64,000 nt of DNA from Salinibacter sp. 10B (GCF_002954405.1 NZ_MQWC01000004.1:1138301-1202300), one strand, 5' to 3'; positions 25,157 to 34,058 are shown, counted from the stretch's first letter. Numbers and translations: made by a program. Notes: generated by a model from the letters alone, not told the origin.

Positions 25157-27961
25157 ATGAATACTGCTTCCCCTGCCACTGTCCCAAAAGCGACTCTCGT
25201 TGTCTTTCTCTTCGCTTTCGTCGGAACGGTCGCTCCTGCGTCCGCCCAGGTATCGACGGAGAAACTTGCATGCTCGTACGGTTCCCAGTCACCTATTTCG
25301 GCTCAGATCAACAATGCCGTTGACTCGGGGAACGCTTTGCTGGTCGTTCCTGCGACCGCGTTTTCGACGAATTCATTTACAGTGACTATTGACGACGGGA
25401 GCGGGACGAGTCAGTCTCTCTCGCAGGTGTACGGCTTTACCGATAGCGGATATGACGGTCACTGGTTGCATGCGGACTTCGACTCGCAGGCCTGGCCGAG
25501 TGGGTCGACGATCACCGTCAAAAACGGGAGCACCGACCCACTCGGGTTTTGTGCAATTGAGGTCTCGGGGTTGGAAAAATCGAATGCGGTCGACGTGACG
25601 AGTGGAAATTTCAACCCTTCTCGGAACATAAACGCCTTTTCCGGCAGCGTGACGACGACGCAGGCGCAAGAGCTCTTGCTCGGAATCACGAGCTTCGGGT
25701 TCGATGGCGTCATATTTGCAGATCCCGGAGCTAACTTTACCAAGATTGCAGAGACGGACAACGGGAACACCCCCGATGACGGCAACGCAGAAGGCAATTT
25801 GATGCTTGCCACCCGAGAGGTGAGTTCGAAAGGAACGTATGAATCGACGGCGTTCCTGGAAGCTCAAGACTTCTGGAACGCGTCTATCATCGGACTCAAA
25901 ATCCAGGCGAACGCCTCCCCCACCTTCACCGCCGGTTCGAGCACGTCGCTGAGCGTCGACGAAGACGCGGCGGCCACGTCCCTCAACTCGCAATTGGAGG
26001 TGGACGACCCCGACGGGGGCCAAACGCTGGAGTGGACCGTATCGGCGGCCCCGTCCAACGGCAGCCTGTCTGGATTCCCAACCACTGCCGGCAGTGGAAC
26101 CGAAGTGCAGCCCTCCGGCCTCACGTACGATCCGAACCCCGACGTCAGCGGCTCGGACGCCTTTGACGTGCAGGTATCCGACGGCAACGGCGGCTCGGCC
26201 ACCATCACCGTAAACGTCACCGTCAATAACCTTCCGCCCGCGTTCAACTCGTCCAACTCGGCCTCCGTCCCTGAGAGCAGCACCGGCACGGTCCTGGACG
26301 TCAACGCCGACGATGGCGGCGAGGGAAGCAACGACAGTGGAGTCAACTACACACTCAGCGGCGGTGCGGATGAGGGAGTGTTCAACATCGACGTGAACAC
26401 TGGTGAACTGACTCTTGACACCGCGCTCGACTACGAAAATCCCACCGACAGCGACGGCAACAACGACTACGTGGTGGAGGTCAGCGCCGACGACGGCGAA
26501 TCGAGCAACAACATCGCCACACAGACAATCACCGTCACCGTGACGGATGTCAACGATCCGCCGACGCTTGCCCTCGGCTCCACGAGCGGATCGGTCGACG
26601 AAAACAACAGCCCCCCGAACGTCCTGACCAGCATTACGATCAACGATCCGGACGGCGGAACCAATAATCTTTCGCTCAGCGGCCCCGATGCCGGGGACTT
26701 CAACATCAACGGCAGCAATGAGCTCGAATTTACTGCGACGGCCGACTTCGAGTCAAAAAGCAGCTACGACGTGACCGTCGAGGTCAGCGACCCAAATGCT
26801 GGCACCGATAGCCAGGACTTCACCCTCTCGATTACCGACGTGCCGGACCTTCAAATCACCGACGGCGCCTCGCAGAATCTGGACTTCACCGCCCAGGTGT
26901 CGCCGGGCTCCGATGACAATCCGGTCGGTCTCTTGAAGCTCGTCGCCGAGGAAACTGGGGCGGCCTTTACTGGGGCAACCATCTCAAACAATGCTCCTGG
27001 TGTCTCCGGCATCAAGCGCGCGGCGCTCTACTGGTCGACCGACCAAAATTTTGACCCGGGGAGTAGCGACCCGCTGCTCGCCGCCTTCGACGTGACTGAC
27101 AATAGCGCCGAGGCAACATTCACGTTCAGTGGCTTCAACCAGCCAGTGCCTTCCTCGAACGGCTTCTTCTTCCTCGCGATTGACGTTGCCTCCAGCGCCC
27201 CCGACACCGACGTCCGCTTCTCCCTCGACGGGCTAACGGTGAGCAAAAGCGAGATCGCGACGGTGAATGGAACCAGCCAGTCGAGCTTCTCGGCACTGCC
27301 GCTCTCAAACGGCTCGACGGCCTTGCCGGTGGAGTTGGCTCGCTTCGACGCAACGACGAGCAAAACCGACGGGGTGACCCTTCAGTGGCAAACGATTTCG
27401 GAGACCGACAACGCTGGATTTGACGTGCAGCGCCGCGTAGCAAGTGCCCATGGGGGGCGCCGGATCGGGAGCTCCGTTAAGCCGTCTCGACGAGACGGCC
27501 TGACTGAAGATCAGACATGGCAGACCGTTGGATCCGTGGACGGCGCCGGCACGACGACCGAGGCGCAGTCCTACCACTTCGAGGACGCCGACGTCCCGTA
27601 CGCCGCCGACTCACTGACGTACCGTCTTAAGCAGGTCGATACCAACGGGACAACCAGCTACTCTGACCCGCTCACAGTGTCTCGCCCCTCGGTACAGCGG
27701 GTGCAGCTCTTGGGCACGTCTCCAAATCCAGCCCGCACGCAGGCAATGGTTCGATTTGCGATTCCGAAAGGCTCATCCAAGCACGTAGCCTTACACCTCT
27801 ACGACGTCATGGGACGGCAGGTGCGCACGGTACAAACCACCGCCGAACCCGGACGGCACACCCTTCAGTTCACGACCGATCACTTGTCGAGCGGCGTGTA
27901 CTTCCTGCGACTGCAGGCCGGATCCACTGTCAGAACCCAGCGGCTTACCGTGGTGCGCTAG
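25157..27961 (+). CDS. Large secreted surface protein with cadherin-like repeats and sorting-type tail
   Basis: A 934-residue protein. Residues 1-31 are a signal peptide (ending VGTVAPASAQ). Residues 32-255 form a domain of unknown type. Three cadherin/Ig-like repeats follow (about 258-355, 356-465 and 466-560), with DxNDxPP-type linkers such as VTDVNDPPTL. A further beta domain spans about 565-720. The last 85 residues (LLGTSPNPARTQAMVRFAIP, then YDVMGRQVRTV and GVYFLRLQAG) resemble the type IX secretion sorting domain, including the NPA start and GVYFLRL end. It is probably an adhesin or matrix protein. It follows the tail-collar and DUF6916-like genes. Confidence 0.88.
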   Translation: MNTASPATVPKATLVVFLFAFVGTVAPASAQVSTEKLACSYGSQSPISAQINNAVDSGNALLVVPATAFSTNSFTVTIDDGSGTSQSLSQVYGFTDSGYDGHWLHADFDSQAWPSGSTITVKNGSTDPLGFCAIEVSGLEKSNAVDVTSGNFNPSRNINAFSGSVTTTQAQELLLGITSFGFDGVIFADPGANFTKIAETDNGNTPDDGNAEGNLMLATREVSSKGTYESTAFLEAQDFWNASIIGLKIQANASPTFTAGSSTSLSVDEDAAATSLNSQLEVDDPDGGQTLEWTVSAAPSNGSLSGFPTTAGSGTEVQPSGLTYDPNPDVSGSDAFDVQVSDGNGGSATITVNVTVNNLPPAFNSSNSASVPESSTGTVLDVNADDGGEGSNDSGVNYTLSGGADEGVFNIDVNTGELTLDTALDYENPTDSDGNNDYVVEVSADDGESSNNIATQTITVTVTDVNDPPTLALGSTSGSVDENNSPPNVLTSITINDPDGGTNNLSLSGPDAGDFNINGSNELEFTATADFESKSSYDVTVEVSDPNAGTDSQDFTLSITDVPDLQITDGASQNLDFTAQVSPGSDDNPVGLLKLVAEETGAAFTGATISNNAPGVSGIKRAALYWSTDQNFDPGSSDPLLAAFDVTDNSAEATFTFSGFNQPVPSSNGFFFLAIDVASSAPDTDVRFSLDGLTVSKSEIATVNGTSQSSFSALPLSNGSTALPVELARFDATTSKTDGVTLQWQTISETDNAGFDVQRRVASAHGGRRIGSSVKPSRRDGLTEDQTWQTVGSVDGAGTTTEAQSYHFEDADVPYAADSLTYRLKQVDTNGTTSYSDPLTVSRPSVQRVQLLGTSPNPARTQAMVRFAIPKGSSKHVALHLYDVMGRQVRTVQTTAEPGRHTLQFTTDHLSSGVYFLRLQAGSTVRTQRLTVVR

Positions 27962-28633
27962 TGGTCAGTCAAGCTGAAGCTGCCGGGTGCCGAATTGAAC
28001 ACGCTGTGTTGAATACGCCATTCTGCGGCCTGAATACAGTCCACTGACCATCGTTCTCCCCGACATGGAAAACGTGACGCACCACTAGTGGACCGTTACA
28101 GATGAACATGCGAGTTGAGGCCGCGATTTCAAAATTCCCAAATTACGGTACGTCATTTCGAGCAAGGATATCTCAGATGTCCATCGTCGAGAAATATCCC
28201 TACCGAAGTCAATGGCTTTTGAGAGGCTCTTCGGCTTTGGCAATCTCAGATTGCCACGCTCGGCGCGACCTGCCAGGGGAATCTTGAGATCGCTTAGAAC
28301 AGATAAATGACGTGTAACAGAGCACTAGTCGCTCTCTCCATAGCACGTGCCCCCCCTCCAAGCGGCGTCGGCCTTCCGGGATCGACGTCGCTTGGTGTAT
28401 GTAGGGATCCTTATCATCCCCTAGACCTCCGTATGCCCCCGTTTCTCACCTTATTCCCTGGTGCCCCCGACTTGAGAAGCACGGTGCTACGGCTCTCCCA
28501 AACAGTAGTCAACAACGACCCGCCTTGACCTTCCGCCCCCGTCCCAATACCATTACTGTGTGGAATATATGTCCGCTTCGGTGGACGACGGGTTTTCTCC
28601 CCTCGACACCTCTCCCACAGTGGCCGCAATGTC
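27962..28633. other. Intergenic stretch of about 670 bp before lexA
   Basis: No gene was found. It contains a REP-like degraded element (28152-28292) and, nearer lexA, a small hairpin with a TTCG loop at 28570-28585 (GTCCGC, TTCG, GTGGAC). A LexA operator might lie just upstream of lexA, but I recognise no consensus for this phylum. Confidence 0.4.
28152..28292. repeat. Degraded REP-like dispersed element
   Basis: The segment opens with GTCATTTCGAGCAAGG and has GTCGAGAAATATCCC about 35 bases later. This resembles the common GTCATTTCGAGCGnnGCGAGAAATCTC element scattered in many bacterial genomes. It also holds a near-palindrome GGATATCTCAGATGTCC (28166-28182) and a perfect inverted repeat GGCAATCT-C-AGATTGCC (28239-28255). 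The relationship is recognised by eye only. Confidence 0.5.
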
Positions 28634-29275
28634 ATGGGTCGGAAAAAGCTTACCGCCAAACAGCACGAATTTCTGCAGTTTCTGATTGACTACACACGTG
28701 AGCACGACGTGTGGCCGACCTATCGGGAAATTATCGATCACTTTGGGTACAGCTCCCCGAACAGCGTCACCCAAAACCTGAAGGCGCTGCACCGAAAGGG
28801 ACACCTCACTCGCAATGAGGATGGCTTCCATCTCGCAGAGCGTTATAAAGAAAAGAACGAGCCGGGTATTCCCATTAAAGGAGTCATCTCGGCAGGCACG
28901 TTGCAGGAAGCCGTAGAGGCAGACCTGGGGACCATTACCCTCGACATGCTTTTTTCCAACCTTGATCGCATCTTCGCCATTCGGGTGTCGGGGCAGTCGA
29001 TGCGCGGCGCCGAAATCCACGACGGTGACTACGTGCTCCTTATTGACGAGGACATCCCTGAGGGCGGTATCGGGGCGGTGCTCTACAACGGCGAAACATC
29101 GCTGAAACGCGTCTTCCACGACGAAGACGGCTTGCGGCTAGAACCCTGCAACCCTGAATACGACGACATCCACATTCAGCCGGATGTTTTCGAGGAGGTC
29201 ACGATCCTCGGACGATATGTGGGGCACATGAGTGACGACGGGATTTACAGAAATTCCGGTAGCGGTGTGGTTTAA
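28634..29275 (+). CDS. lexA: LexA repressor
   Basis: SOS response repressor that cleaves itself when RecA filaments form. The N-terminal winged helix covers residues 1-70 (LTAKQHEFLQFLIDY, then SPNSVTQNLKALHRKGHL). The autocleavage site is Ala87-Gly88 in VISAGTLQEA. The Ser/Lys dyad is Ser122 (SGQSMRGAEI) and Lys158 (ETSLKRVF). The length of 213 residues is usual. The start at 28634 matches the family. It is followed by two initiator tRNA genes on the same strand. Confidence 0.96.
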   Translation: MGRKKLTAKQHEFLQFLIDYTREHDVWPTYREIIDHFGYSSPNSVTQNLKALHRKGHLTRNEDGFHLAERYKEKNEPGIPIKGVISAGTLQEAVEADLGTITLDMLFSNLDRIFAIRVSGQSMRGAEIHDGDYVLLIDEDIPEGGIGAVLYNGETSLKRVFHDEDGLRLEPCNPEYDDIHIQPDVFEEVTILGRYVGHMSDDGIYRNSGSGVV

Positions 29276-29332
29276 TGTGTCCCGAAAACACCATTTACTC
29301 AATTTTCTCATTATTCGCATCATCGAGAGAAA

Positions 29333-29363
29333 CTTTTTTTAGACTCATAGGTGGAGTAGACTG
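29333..29363 (+). promoter_or_regulatory. Probable promoter of the first initiator tRNA
   Basis: A T-run (29333-29340) and TAGACTG (29357-29363) precede the tRNA by seven bases. The second tRNA copy has the same arrangement, with CCTTTTTC and TAGGGTG at 29751-29781. Conservation between the copies supports a promoter, but the element identities are inferred. Confidence 0.45.
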
Positions 29364-29369
29364 AAATAT

Positions 29370-29441
29370 CGCGGCGTGGAGCAGTGGTAGCTCGTCAGGC
29401 TCATATCCTGAAGGTCGCAGGTTCGAATCCTGCCGCCGCTA
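29370..29441 (+). tRNA. Initiator tRNA-fMet (CAT), copy 1
   Basis: The cloverleaf is complete: acceptor CGCGGCG/CGCCGCT, D stem GAGC/GCTC, anticodon stem TCAGG/CCTGA with loop CTCATAT (anticodon CAT), and T arm GCAGG-TTCGAAT-CCTGC. Initiator marks are the unpaired first acceptor position (C1 opposite T72) and the A11-T24 pair in the D stem. The anticodon stem has two G-C pairs plus A29-T41 instead of the usual three G-C pairs. Mature CCA is only partly encoded (ACCG). Confidence 0.93.
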
Positions 29442-29459
29442 CCGAAATAGCCGCGATCC

Positions 29460-29503
29460 AACGCCGGTTTTCGGTCCCTCAGGGCCGGAAATCGGCGTTT
29501 TTC
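29460..29503 (+). terminator. Terminator after the first initiator tRNA
   Basis: An imperfect long stem (AACGCCGGTTTTCGGTCC pairing with GGGCCGGAAATCGGCGTT) with a short loop is followed by TTTCTTTG. It lies about 20 bp downstream of the tRNA. Confidence 0.75.
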
Positions 29504-29750
29504 TTTGTGTCCCCCAATGAACTGAATTTCCGCTGCTGCTAACTACGCGGGGGTGAGATCAAAGCAGTCTGGGGGAAAATCGAGGAGACTACGAGACGTA
29601 CGGTGCATCTTCACCAGTCGTAATGGTGAGCCGCCGGCACTGTACGACAAGTCCAGCAACCGTTACTGCCGGGCGACTCCCAGTAGGCCCTCTCATTTTT
29701 TGTCTGGTCTCAGTATCACTTTTGTCATTTCTCCACGACCTCGGCGGAAA

Positions 29751-29781
29751 CCTTTTTCAGAAATACGGGTGTAGTAGGGTG
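29751..29781 (+). promoter_or_regulatory. Probable promoter of the second initiator tRNA
   Basis: CCTTTTTC (29751-29758) and TAGGGTG (29775-29781) match the arrangement before the first copy. The bases just before the tRNA (AATACATC versus AATATC) are also similar, so the duplication included the promoter. Confidence 0.45.
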
Positions 29782-29789
29782 CAATACAT

Positions 29790-29861
29790 CGCGGCGTGGA
29801 GCAGTGGTAGCTCGTCAGGCTCATATCCTGAAGGTCGCAGGTTCGAATCCTGCCGCCGCTA
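29790..29861 (+). tRNA. Initiator tRNA-fMet (CAT), copy 2
   Basis: Identical over its whole length to the copy at 29370-29441, exactly 420 bp downstream. It has the same C1-T72 mismatch, A11-T24 pair and A29-T41 in the anticodon stem. The 3' CCA is not encoded (ACAG follows). Its own terminator follows at once. Confidence 0.93.
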
Positions 29862-29865
29862 CAGC

Positions 29866-29907
29866 AAAGCCGCTAAGCCTTTCTCGGGCTTAGCGGCTTT
29901 TCTTTTT
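29866..29907 (+). terminator. Terminator after the second initiator tRNA
   Basis: AAAGCCGCTAAGCC (29866-29879) pairs with GGCTTAGCGGCTTT (29887-29900) around a seven-base loop, followed by a TCTTTTTG run. The stem is almost symmetrical and could also stop minus-strand transcripts of dsbD, whose stop is 35 bp away. Confidence 0.88.
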
Positions 29908-29941
29908 GTACACCGATGGTCCCCCTCTCGTACCACGAATC

Positions 29942-32029
29942 TCAGGATTCGCGCTTGGGCTCCTCGGAGCGAGCCGCCTCGATCCCTCGTTCCAAAAACT
30001 CGTCGAAAGTCCTCGGAGAAGCCATGCCCTGATGCTGCGCAAGCACCTGCTTGTCGGGGGTGATGATGGCGTAGGTGGGAAGGGCGACCGTCCCGGTGAG
30101 CTCGCGCTGGAATTGTCGAAGCGTCGGTCCTCGTTCGGCGTCGTCGGTGTGGAGCCGCAGCAGGGCAAGGTCCTCTCGCAGGTGGGCGGCCACGACGGGC
30201 TCGGGAAAGACGTTCGTCTCCATCTCCCGACAGTTGGTGCACGTGTAGCCGCTAAAGTCGACGAAGAGGGGCTGCCCACCGGTCCGAGCGTCGGTCAATG
30301 CCGCCTCGATGTCATCCATATTCCAGTCGAGCTGGGAAACCGACGGTGACGCCCCTCCGGACGCTGCTTCCGTCACAAGACGGGTAGAGGAGTCGCGCGG
30401 GGGCAGATACGCATCGAGGCTGCCCAACGACGCTCCCCAAAGCCCCGGTGCCACGTAGAGGGCGCCTCCCAAAAACAGCATTGCCGCAAAGAGGCGTCCT
30501 ACGCCAATCCGCACCGGCCCACCCGCTGCACTCTCGTCGCCCGCCGCCTCGGATTGCGGAGCCCCGCCGGTTGCGAGTGGCAGCTTCCCGAGCAGATGCA
30601 GCCCCGCCAGCCCGAGCAGCACGACGGTAAATGCAATCACCAGGGACCGTGAGAGCAGCCCCGTGCCCCACACGAGATCGGCGTTCGAGAAGAACTTGAG
30701 CGCGGCGACCAGCTCGATGAACCCGAACGTCACCTTGAGGGTGTGCATCCAGTGACCGGAGGTCGGCAATTGACGAAGGCCGCTCGGAAAGAGCGCAAAC
30801 CCCACAAAAGGTAGGGCAATCACCGTCGAGAAGGCGAGCATTCCCACCACCGGATCAATCCACGTGCCCTGTGCGGCGGCCGCCAGGAGGCCACCCACAA
30901 ACGGTGCCGTGCACGAAAAGGAGACGACGGTGAGCGTGAGCGCCATGAAGACGACGCCCACGTATCCGCCGTAGGCATTGGAGGACCGGTTGAGGGCATT
31001 GAGCAGTCCGGACGGCAGGCGGAGTTCGTACAGCCCGAGCAGCGAGAGGGCGAACGCTAGCAGCGTGCCCCCAATCGCAAGGTTCACCCACGGATTCGCC
31101 GCGACGACCTGCGCCCCGGAGGCGCCTAAAAGCGCCGCGGCCAGGGCCCCAAGTCCAGTGAACGTGGCGATGATTGTGAGGCCGTACACCCCCGCCAATC
31201 GGAGGGTCTCCCCGGGGCCGTCGGCGTGCTTCGTAAAGTAGGAGACCGTGAGGGGAATCATCGGGAACAGGCACGGCATGAAGAGGGCGCCCAGCCCCGC
31301 ACCGGTGGCGAGCAGTAGAAGCCCCCAGAGACCCTGCGTTCGCTGCTCACCACCGGCGCCCGAAACGGCGGTCGTCGTATCCGCGTCGGTCCCGGAGGTC
31401 GAATCGGAGGCCGGGGCCACCAGTCCCTCGAAGCGGGCCTGCTCGAAGGCCTCGCGCGGCGTCCCGTCCGCAACCGTAATCGGAACCGAGATCGACGTCG
31501 TCTGGGGCGGCATGCACAACCGGTCGTTGCACACCATGTAGCGAACCGACGCCGTCAAGGTATCGGGACCGCGCGATGCCTCCGGCCCCACGGCGAGGGC
31601 TGCCCGTACCTCAAACTGCCCGTTCAGGTAGCGCGCCTGGGAATCGAAGTTGGGATCGTACTGGGTCGTCGGCCGAGACTGGCGAAGGGGACGCTCGACC
31701 GTCAGGCCGGGGGGCACCGCCTCGAAGGTAATCGCCAACGGCCGTCCCGCCGGCGAATCCAGCGCGTACGTGTGCCATCCCTCGGTCACTCGCCCGTGAA
31801 AGCGAATCGTCAAGCGCTCGCCCGAACGTGCAGCGGAGGGCTCGCTCTCGGCGCGCCACTCCACATCGCCCTGCGCAGCACTCGACGACCCGCCCCCCGG
31901 CGCCAATCCCTGCCCGTATGCCGGCAGAGAAATCATGAGCAGCACCAGTCCCCAGCAGCCCCCCCGTCCCCAGGGGCTCCTGCCGGTGAAAAGTCCCGAG
32001 AGAAAACGAAAGACGTCTGTGAAATACAT
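29942..32029 (-). CDS. dsbD: Thiol:disulfide interchange protein DsbD
   Basis: A 695-residue inner membrane protein passing electrons from cytoplasmic thioredoxin to periplasmic thiols. The N-terminal periplasmic domain contains YMVCNDRLCMPP, with the two redox cysteines. The central domain has about eight membrane helices, starting near LWGLLLLATGAGLGALFMPC, with cysteines in ALFMPCLFPM and SFSCTAPFVGG. The C-terminal thioredoxin-like domain carries YTCTNCREME. The first 40 residues include a hydrophobic export signal ending at PAYGQ. It is the last gene of a minus-strand redox cluster with two TlpA-like proteins. Confidence 0.94.
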   Translation of the reverse strand: MYFTDVFRFLSGLFTGRSPWGRGGCWGLVLLMISLPAYGQGLAPGGGSSSAAQGDVEWRAESEPSAARSGERLTIRFHGRVTEGWHTYALDSPAGRPLAITFEAVPPGLTVERPLRQSRPTTQYDPNFDSQARYLNGQFEVRAALAVGPEASRGPDTLTASVRYMVCNDRLCMPPQTTSISVPITVADGTPREAFEQARFEGLVAPASDSTSGTDADTTTAVSGAGGEQRTQGLWGLLLLATGAGLGALFMPCLFPMIPLTVSYFTKHADGPGETLRLAGVYGLTIIATFTGLGALAAALLGASGAQVVAANPWVNLAIGGTLLAFALSLLGLYELRLPSGLLNALNRSSNAYGGYVGVVFMALTLTVVSFSCTAPFVGGLLAAAAQGTWIDPVVGMLAFSTVIALPFVGFALFPSGLRQLPTSGHWMHTLKVTFGFIELVAALKFFSNADLVWGTGLLSRSLVIAFTVVLLGLAGLHLLGKLPLATGGAPQSEAAGDESAAGGPVRIGVGRLFAAMLFLGGALYVAPGLWGASLGSLDAYLPPRDSSTRLVTEAASGGASPSVSQLDWNMDDIEAALTDARTGGQPLFVDFSGYTCTNCREMETNVFPEPVVAAHLREDLALLRLHTDDAERGPTLRQFQRELTGTVALPTYAIITPDKQVLAQHQGMASPRTFDEFLERGIEAARSEEPKRES

Positions 32030-32084
32030 CGGTGAAAGACTCGGTCAAGCTGGGAGCAGTCAGTGAGCTAAGGATCCGGCACAA

Positions 32085-32723
32085 TCAGCCATCGGGGCCG
32101 GACTCAGAGGTGAGCTGCTCCAGCACTGGTTTCAACGCCCCCTTCAAGAGCAATCCCGTGTGCTGGTACCGGATCTGTCCGCGCTTGTCGATGACGAAGG
32201 TTCGCGGAACGGTCGTTGTAGATCCATACTTGCGATACGCCACCCCGCGATCGGCAACCTGAGGATAGTTCAGCGTCTGGTCTTCGGCAAACTGCCGAAC
32301 GGCCGCCAAGCCCTCCTCGTCTACCGAGAGGCCGACGAAGGTCACCCCATCCTCCCGAAACTGCCGCTGAAGATCCACAAACCCGGGAATCTCGACGCGG
32401 CAGGGCGGGCACCAGGTGGCCCATACGTTGAGGACCACCACCTCGCCGCGATGCTCAGAAAGCTGAAAGGTCTCTCCATTCATCCGCTGGAGAGTAAAAT
32501 CTGGGGCTTGCGGCCCACTCTCCGGAAGGTCGATGTTTGGGGAAATATCGTACCACAGGTACACGCCAAAGGCGAGAACGGCGCCCCACATCCAGTTGCG
32601 GCGAAGAAATCGACCAACGCGCCTGGCAAACGTCCAGACCGGCTGCGTCTCCGTACCGGTGGACGACGAGTCGGCGGCGTGCTGAGGAGATGGCGATCCC
32701 TCGCCCGTGGAGGAAGTCGTCAT
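32085..32723 (-). CDS. Membrane-anchored TlpA-like thioredoxin
   Basis: A periplasmic thiol-disulfide oxidoreductase of the TlpA/ResA group. A single membrane anchor (WMWGAVLAFGVYLWYDI) follows a basic, Ser-rich N-terminus. The redox domain begins APDFTLQRMNGETFQLSEHR and holds WATWCPPCRVEIPGF, then the family's cis-Pro block near TVPRTFVIDKRG. The start at 32723 (MTTSSTGEG) was chosen; the frame extends 24 codons upstream into the region after the next gene. It probably receives electrons from the adjacent DsbD. Confidence 0.92.
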   Translation of the reverse strand: MTTSSTGEGSPSPQHAADSSSTGTETQPVWTFARRVGRFLRRNWMWGAVLAFGVYLWYDISPNIDLPESGPQAPDFTLQRMNGETFQLSEHRGEVVVLNVWATWCPPCRVEIPGFVDLQRQFREDGVTFVGLSVDEEGLAAVRQFAEDQTLNYPQVADRGVAYRKYGSTTTVPRTFVIDKRGQIRYQHTGLLLKGALKPVLEQLTSESGPDG

Positions 32724-32784
32724 GATGACAATGCATTGATGAGCGGAACAGTGACAGGGCGGTCTTGGATGAGCGAGCGGCCTT

Positions 32785-33351
32785 TTACCATCCACTGGAG
32801 TCCGTTTGTCCCAACAGCGTTTTCAACTGGAGACGCAACTGCTGTTCGGGAAAAAAGCCGACCTTCCGATGCCGAATCTTCCCTTCCGGCCCAATCAGTA
32901 CGGTGGAAGGCAATACTCGAACGCCGCCATACTTGGCAGCAACCGTGCCGTCATCTACGACCAAGGGGTAATTGATCTCCATCTTTTCGGCGTACGGCCG
33001 AACGCTCGAAAACCCATCCTTATCGAGCGATACCCCGACGAAAGTCACTCCCTGCTCTCGAAACTCCTTTTGAAGCGCAATGAACCCCGGAATTTCTTGC
33101 TTACACGGAGGACACCACGTCGCCCAGAAATTCAGAACAATAATCTCGCCACGATGCTCGGAAAGCTGAAATGGCTCCCCGCTCATCTTCTCGAGCGTAA
33201 AGTCGGGCGCAAGACGCTGTCTCTCCGTGGGGGCCTGCTGCGGCCCGGCAGAGGATTGCCCGGCCGCTGGGGCGGAGAGACTTCCTCCAATGAGAATGGC
33301 CAGAATGAAGGACGAAAGAGACGAAAGAACGGAAGACCAACGAGTAATCAT
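32785..33351 (-). CDS. Exported TlpA-like thioredoxin
   Basis: A second TlpA/ResA-like protein, 188 residues from the ATG at 33351. Residues 1-30 are an export signal (LSSLSSFILAILIGGSLSAP). The redox motif is WATWCPPCKQEIPGF, and LPSTVLIGPEGKIRH holds the cis-Pro region. It is clearly paralogous to the gene at 32085-32723, which lies 61 bp downstream on the same strand; both share FQLSEHRGE and RQFREDGV/KEFREQGV segments. A longer frame (61 codons more) lacks a sensible signal. Confidence 0.9.
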   Translation of the reverse strand: MITRWSSVLSSLSSFILAILIGGSLSAPAAGQSSAGPQQAPTERQRLAPDFTLEKMSGEPFQLSEHRGEIIVLNFWATWCPPCKQEIPGFIALQKEFREQGVTFVGVSLDKDGFSSVRPYAEKMEINYPLVVDDGTVAAKYGGVRVLPSTVLIGPEGKIRHRKVGFFPEQQLRLQLKTLLGQTDSSGW

Positions 33352-33572
33352 AGAGTCGACCAAAGGTAGAAGCATCAGAGAACCGTGAGGACCGGGGCAG
33401 GTAGTCCGGAACGGATGCGGTTCTTCCGCCCCGGAAAGCAAACACCAGCGGTCGGAAGACCCATCCCCCGAACGGATGGCCCCAGAAACAAAGACGGGCT
33501 CCGTCCAGCGCAACCCACGCGGCCGGACGGGCAAGCGACGATGTCGAACGCTCTCGACACCGAACGGACAGA

Positions 33573-34058
33573 TTATAGTCGCAGCACGACGCTGCGAACG
33601 GTTCTCCGGGTCTCCTGAGGATAGGAGGAAGACGAGAGGTGTGATTGGTCGTCGTCTTCAACCGACGCGACGACGAACCCGAGAGGCGGGGATTGGTCGA
33701 CATCGGACGAGCACCTCACGTCCTGTCCCGCATTGCCCCGATTCACCAGCCGAACGGGACGGGTGGCACCGGCACTGAATTTCTGCGCTGGATGATCGGA
33801 GCGGCACTCCGAGCGTGATTCCGCGGGGGTCGAATAGGCTGACAGTTGCCCCGGAGAATGCTCGTTCTTCGATGCGGTCGATAGGCGCCGCGTCTCTAGC
33901 GTATTCGCGCCTCCTACGGATGCCTCCACACGTCCGGGACCGTCCTGCTCACAACCAGAAATGGATCCGGGGGACCCAAGCGTAACGACAAAAACCCCTC
34001 CTACCAACAGCGCCAGCAGCGCAGGAAACGCTCGATATGAAGACCTGCTTTCGTCCAT
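33573..34058 (-). CDS. Hypothetical protein, possible exported
   Basis: A 161-residue frame with a hydrophobic stretch near its start (FPALLALLVGGVFVVTLG) followed by SGC, which could be a lipoprotein or membrane signal. The rest is Ser/Arg-rich and matches nothing that I recognise. It precedes the TlpA-like genes on the same strand, with a 220 bp gap. It may be a chance frame. Confidence 0.3.
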   Translation of the reverse strand: MDESRSSYRAFPALLALLVGGVFVVTLGSPGSISGCEQDGPGRVEASVGGANTLETRRLSTASKNEHSPGQLSAYSTPAESRSECRSDHPAQKFSAGATRPVRLVNRGNAGQDVRCSSDVDQSPPLGFVVASVEDDDQSHLSSSSYPQETRRTVRSVVLRL

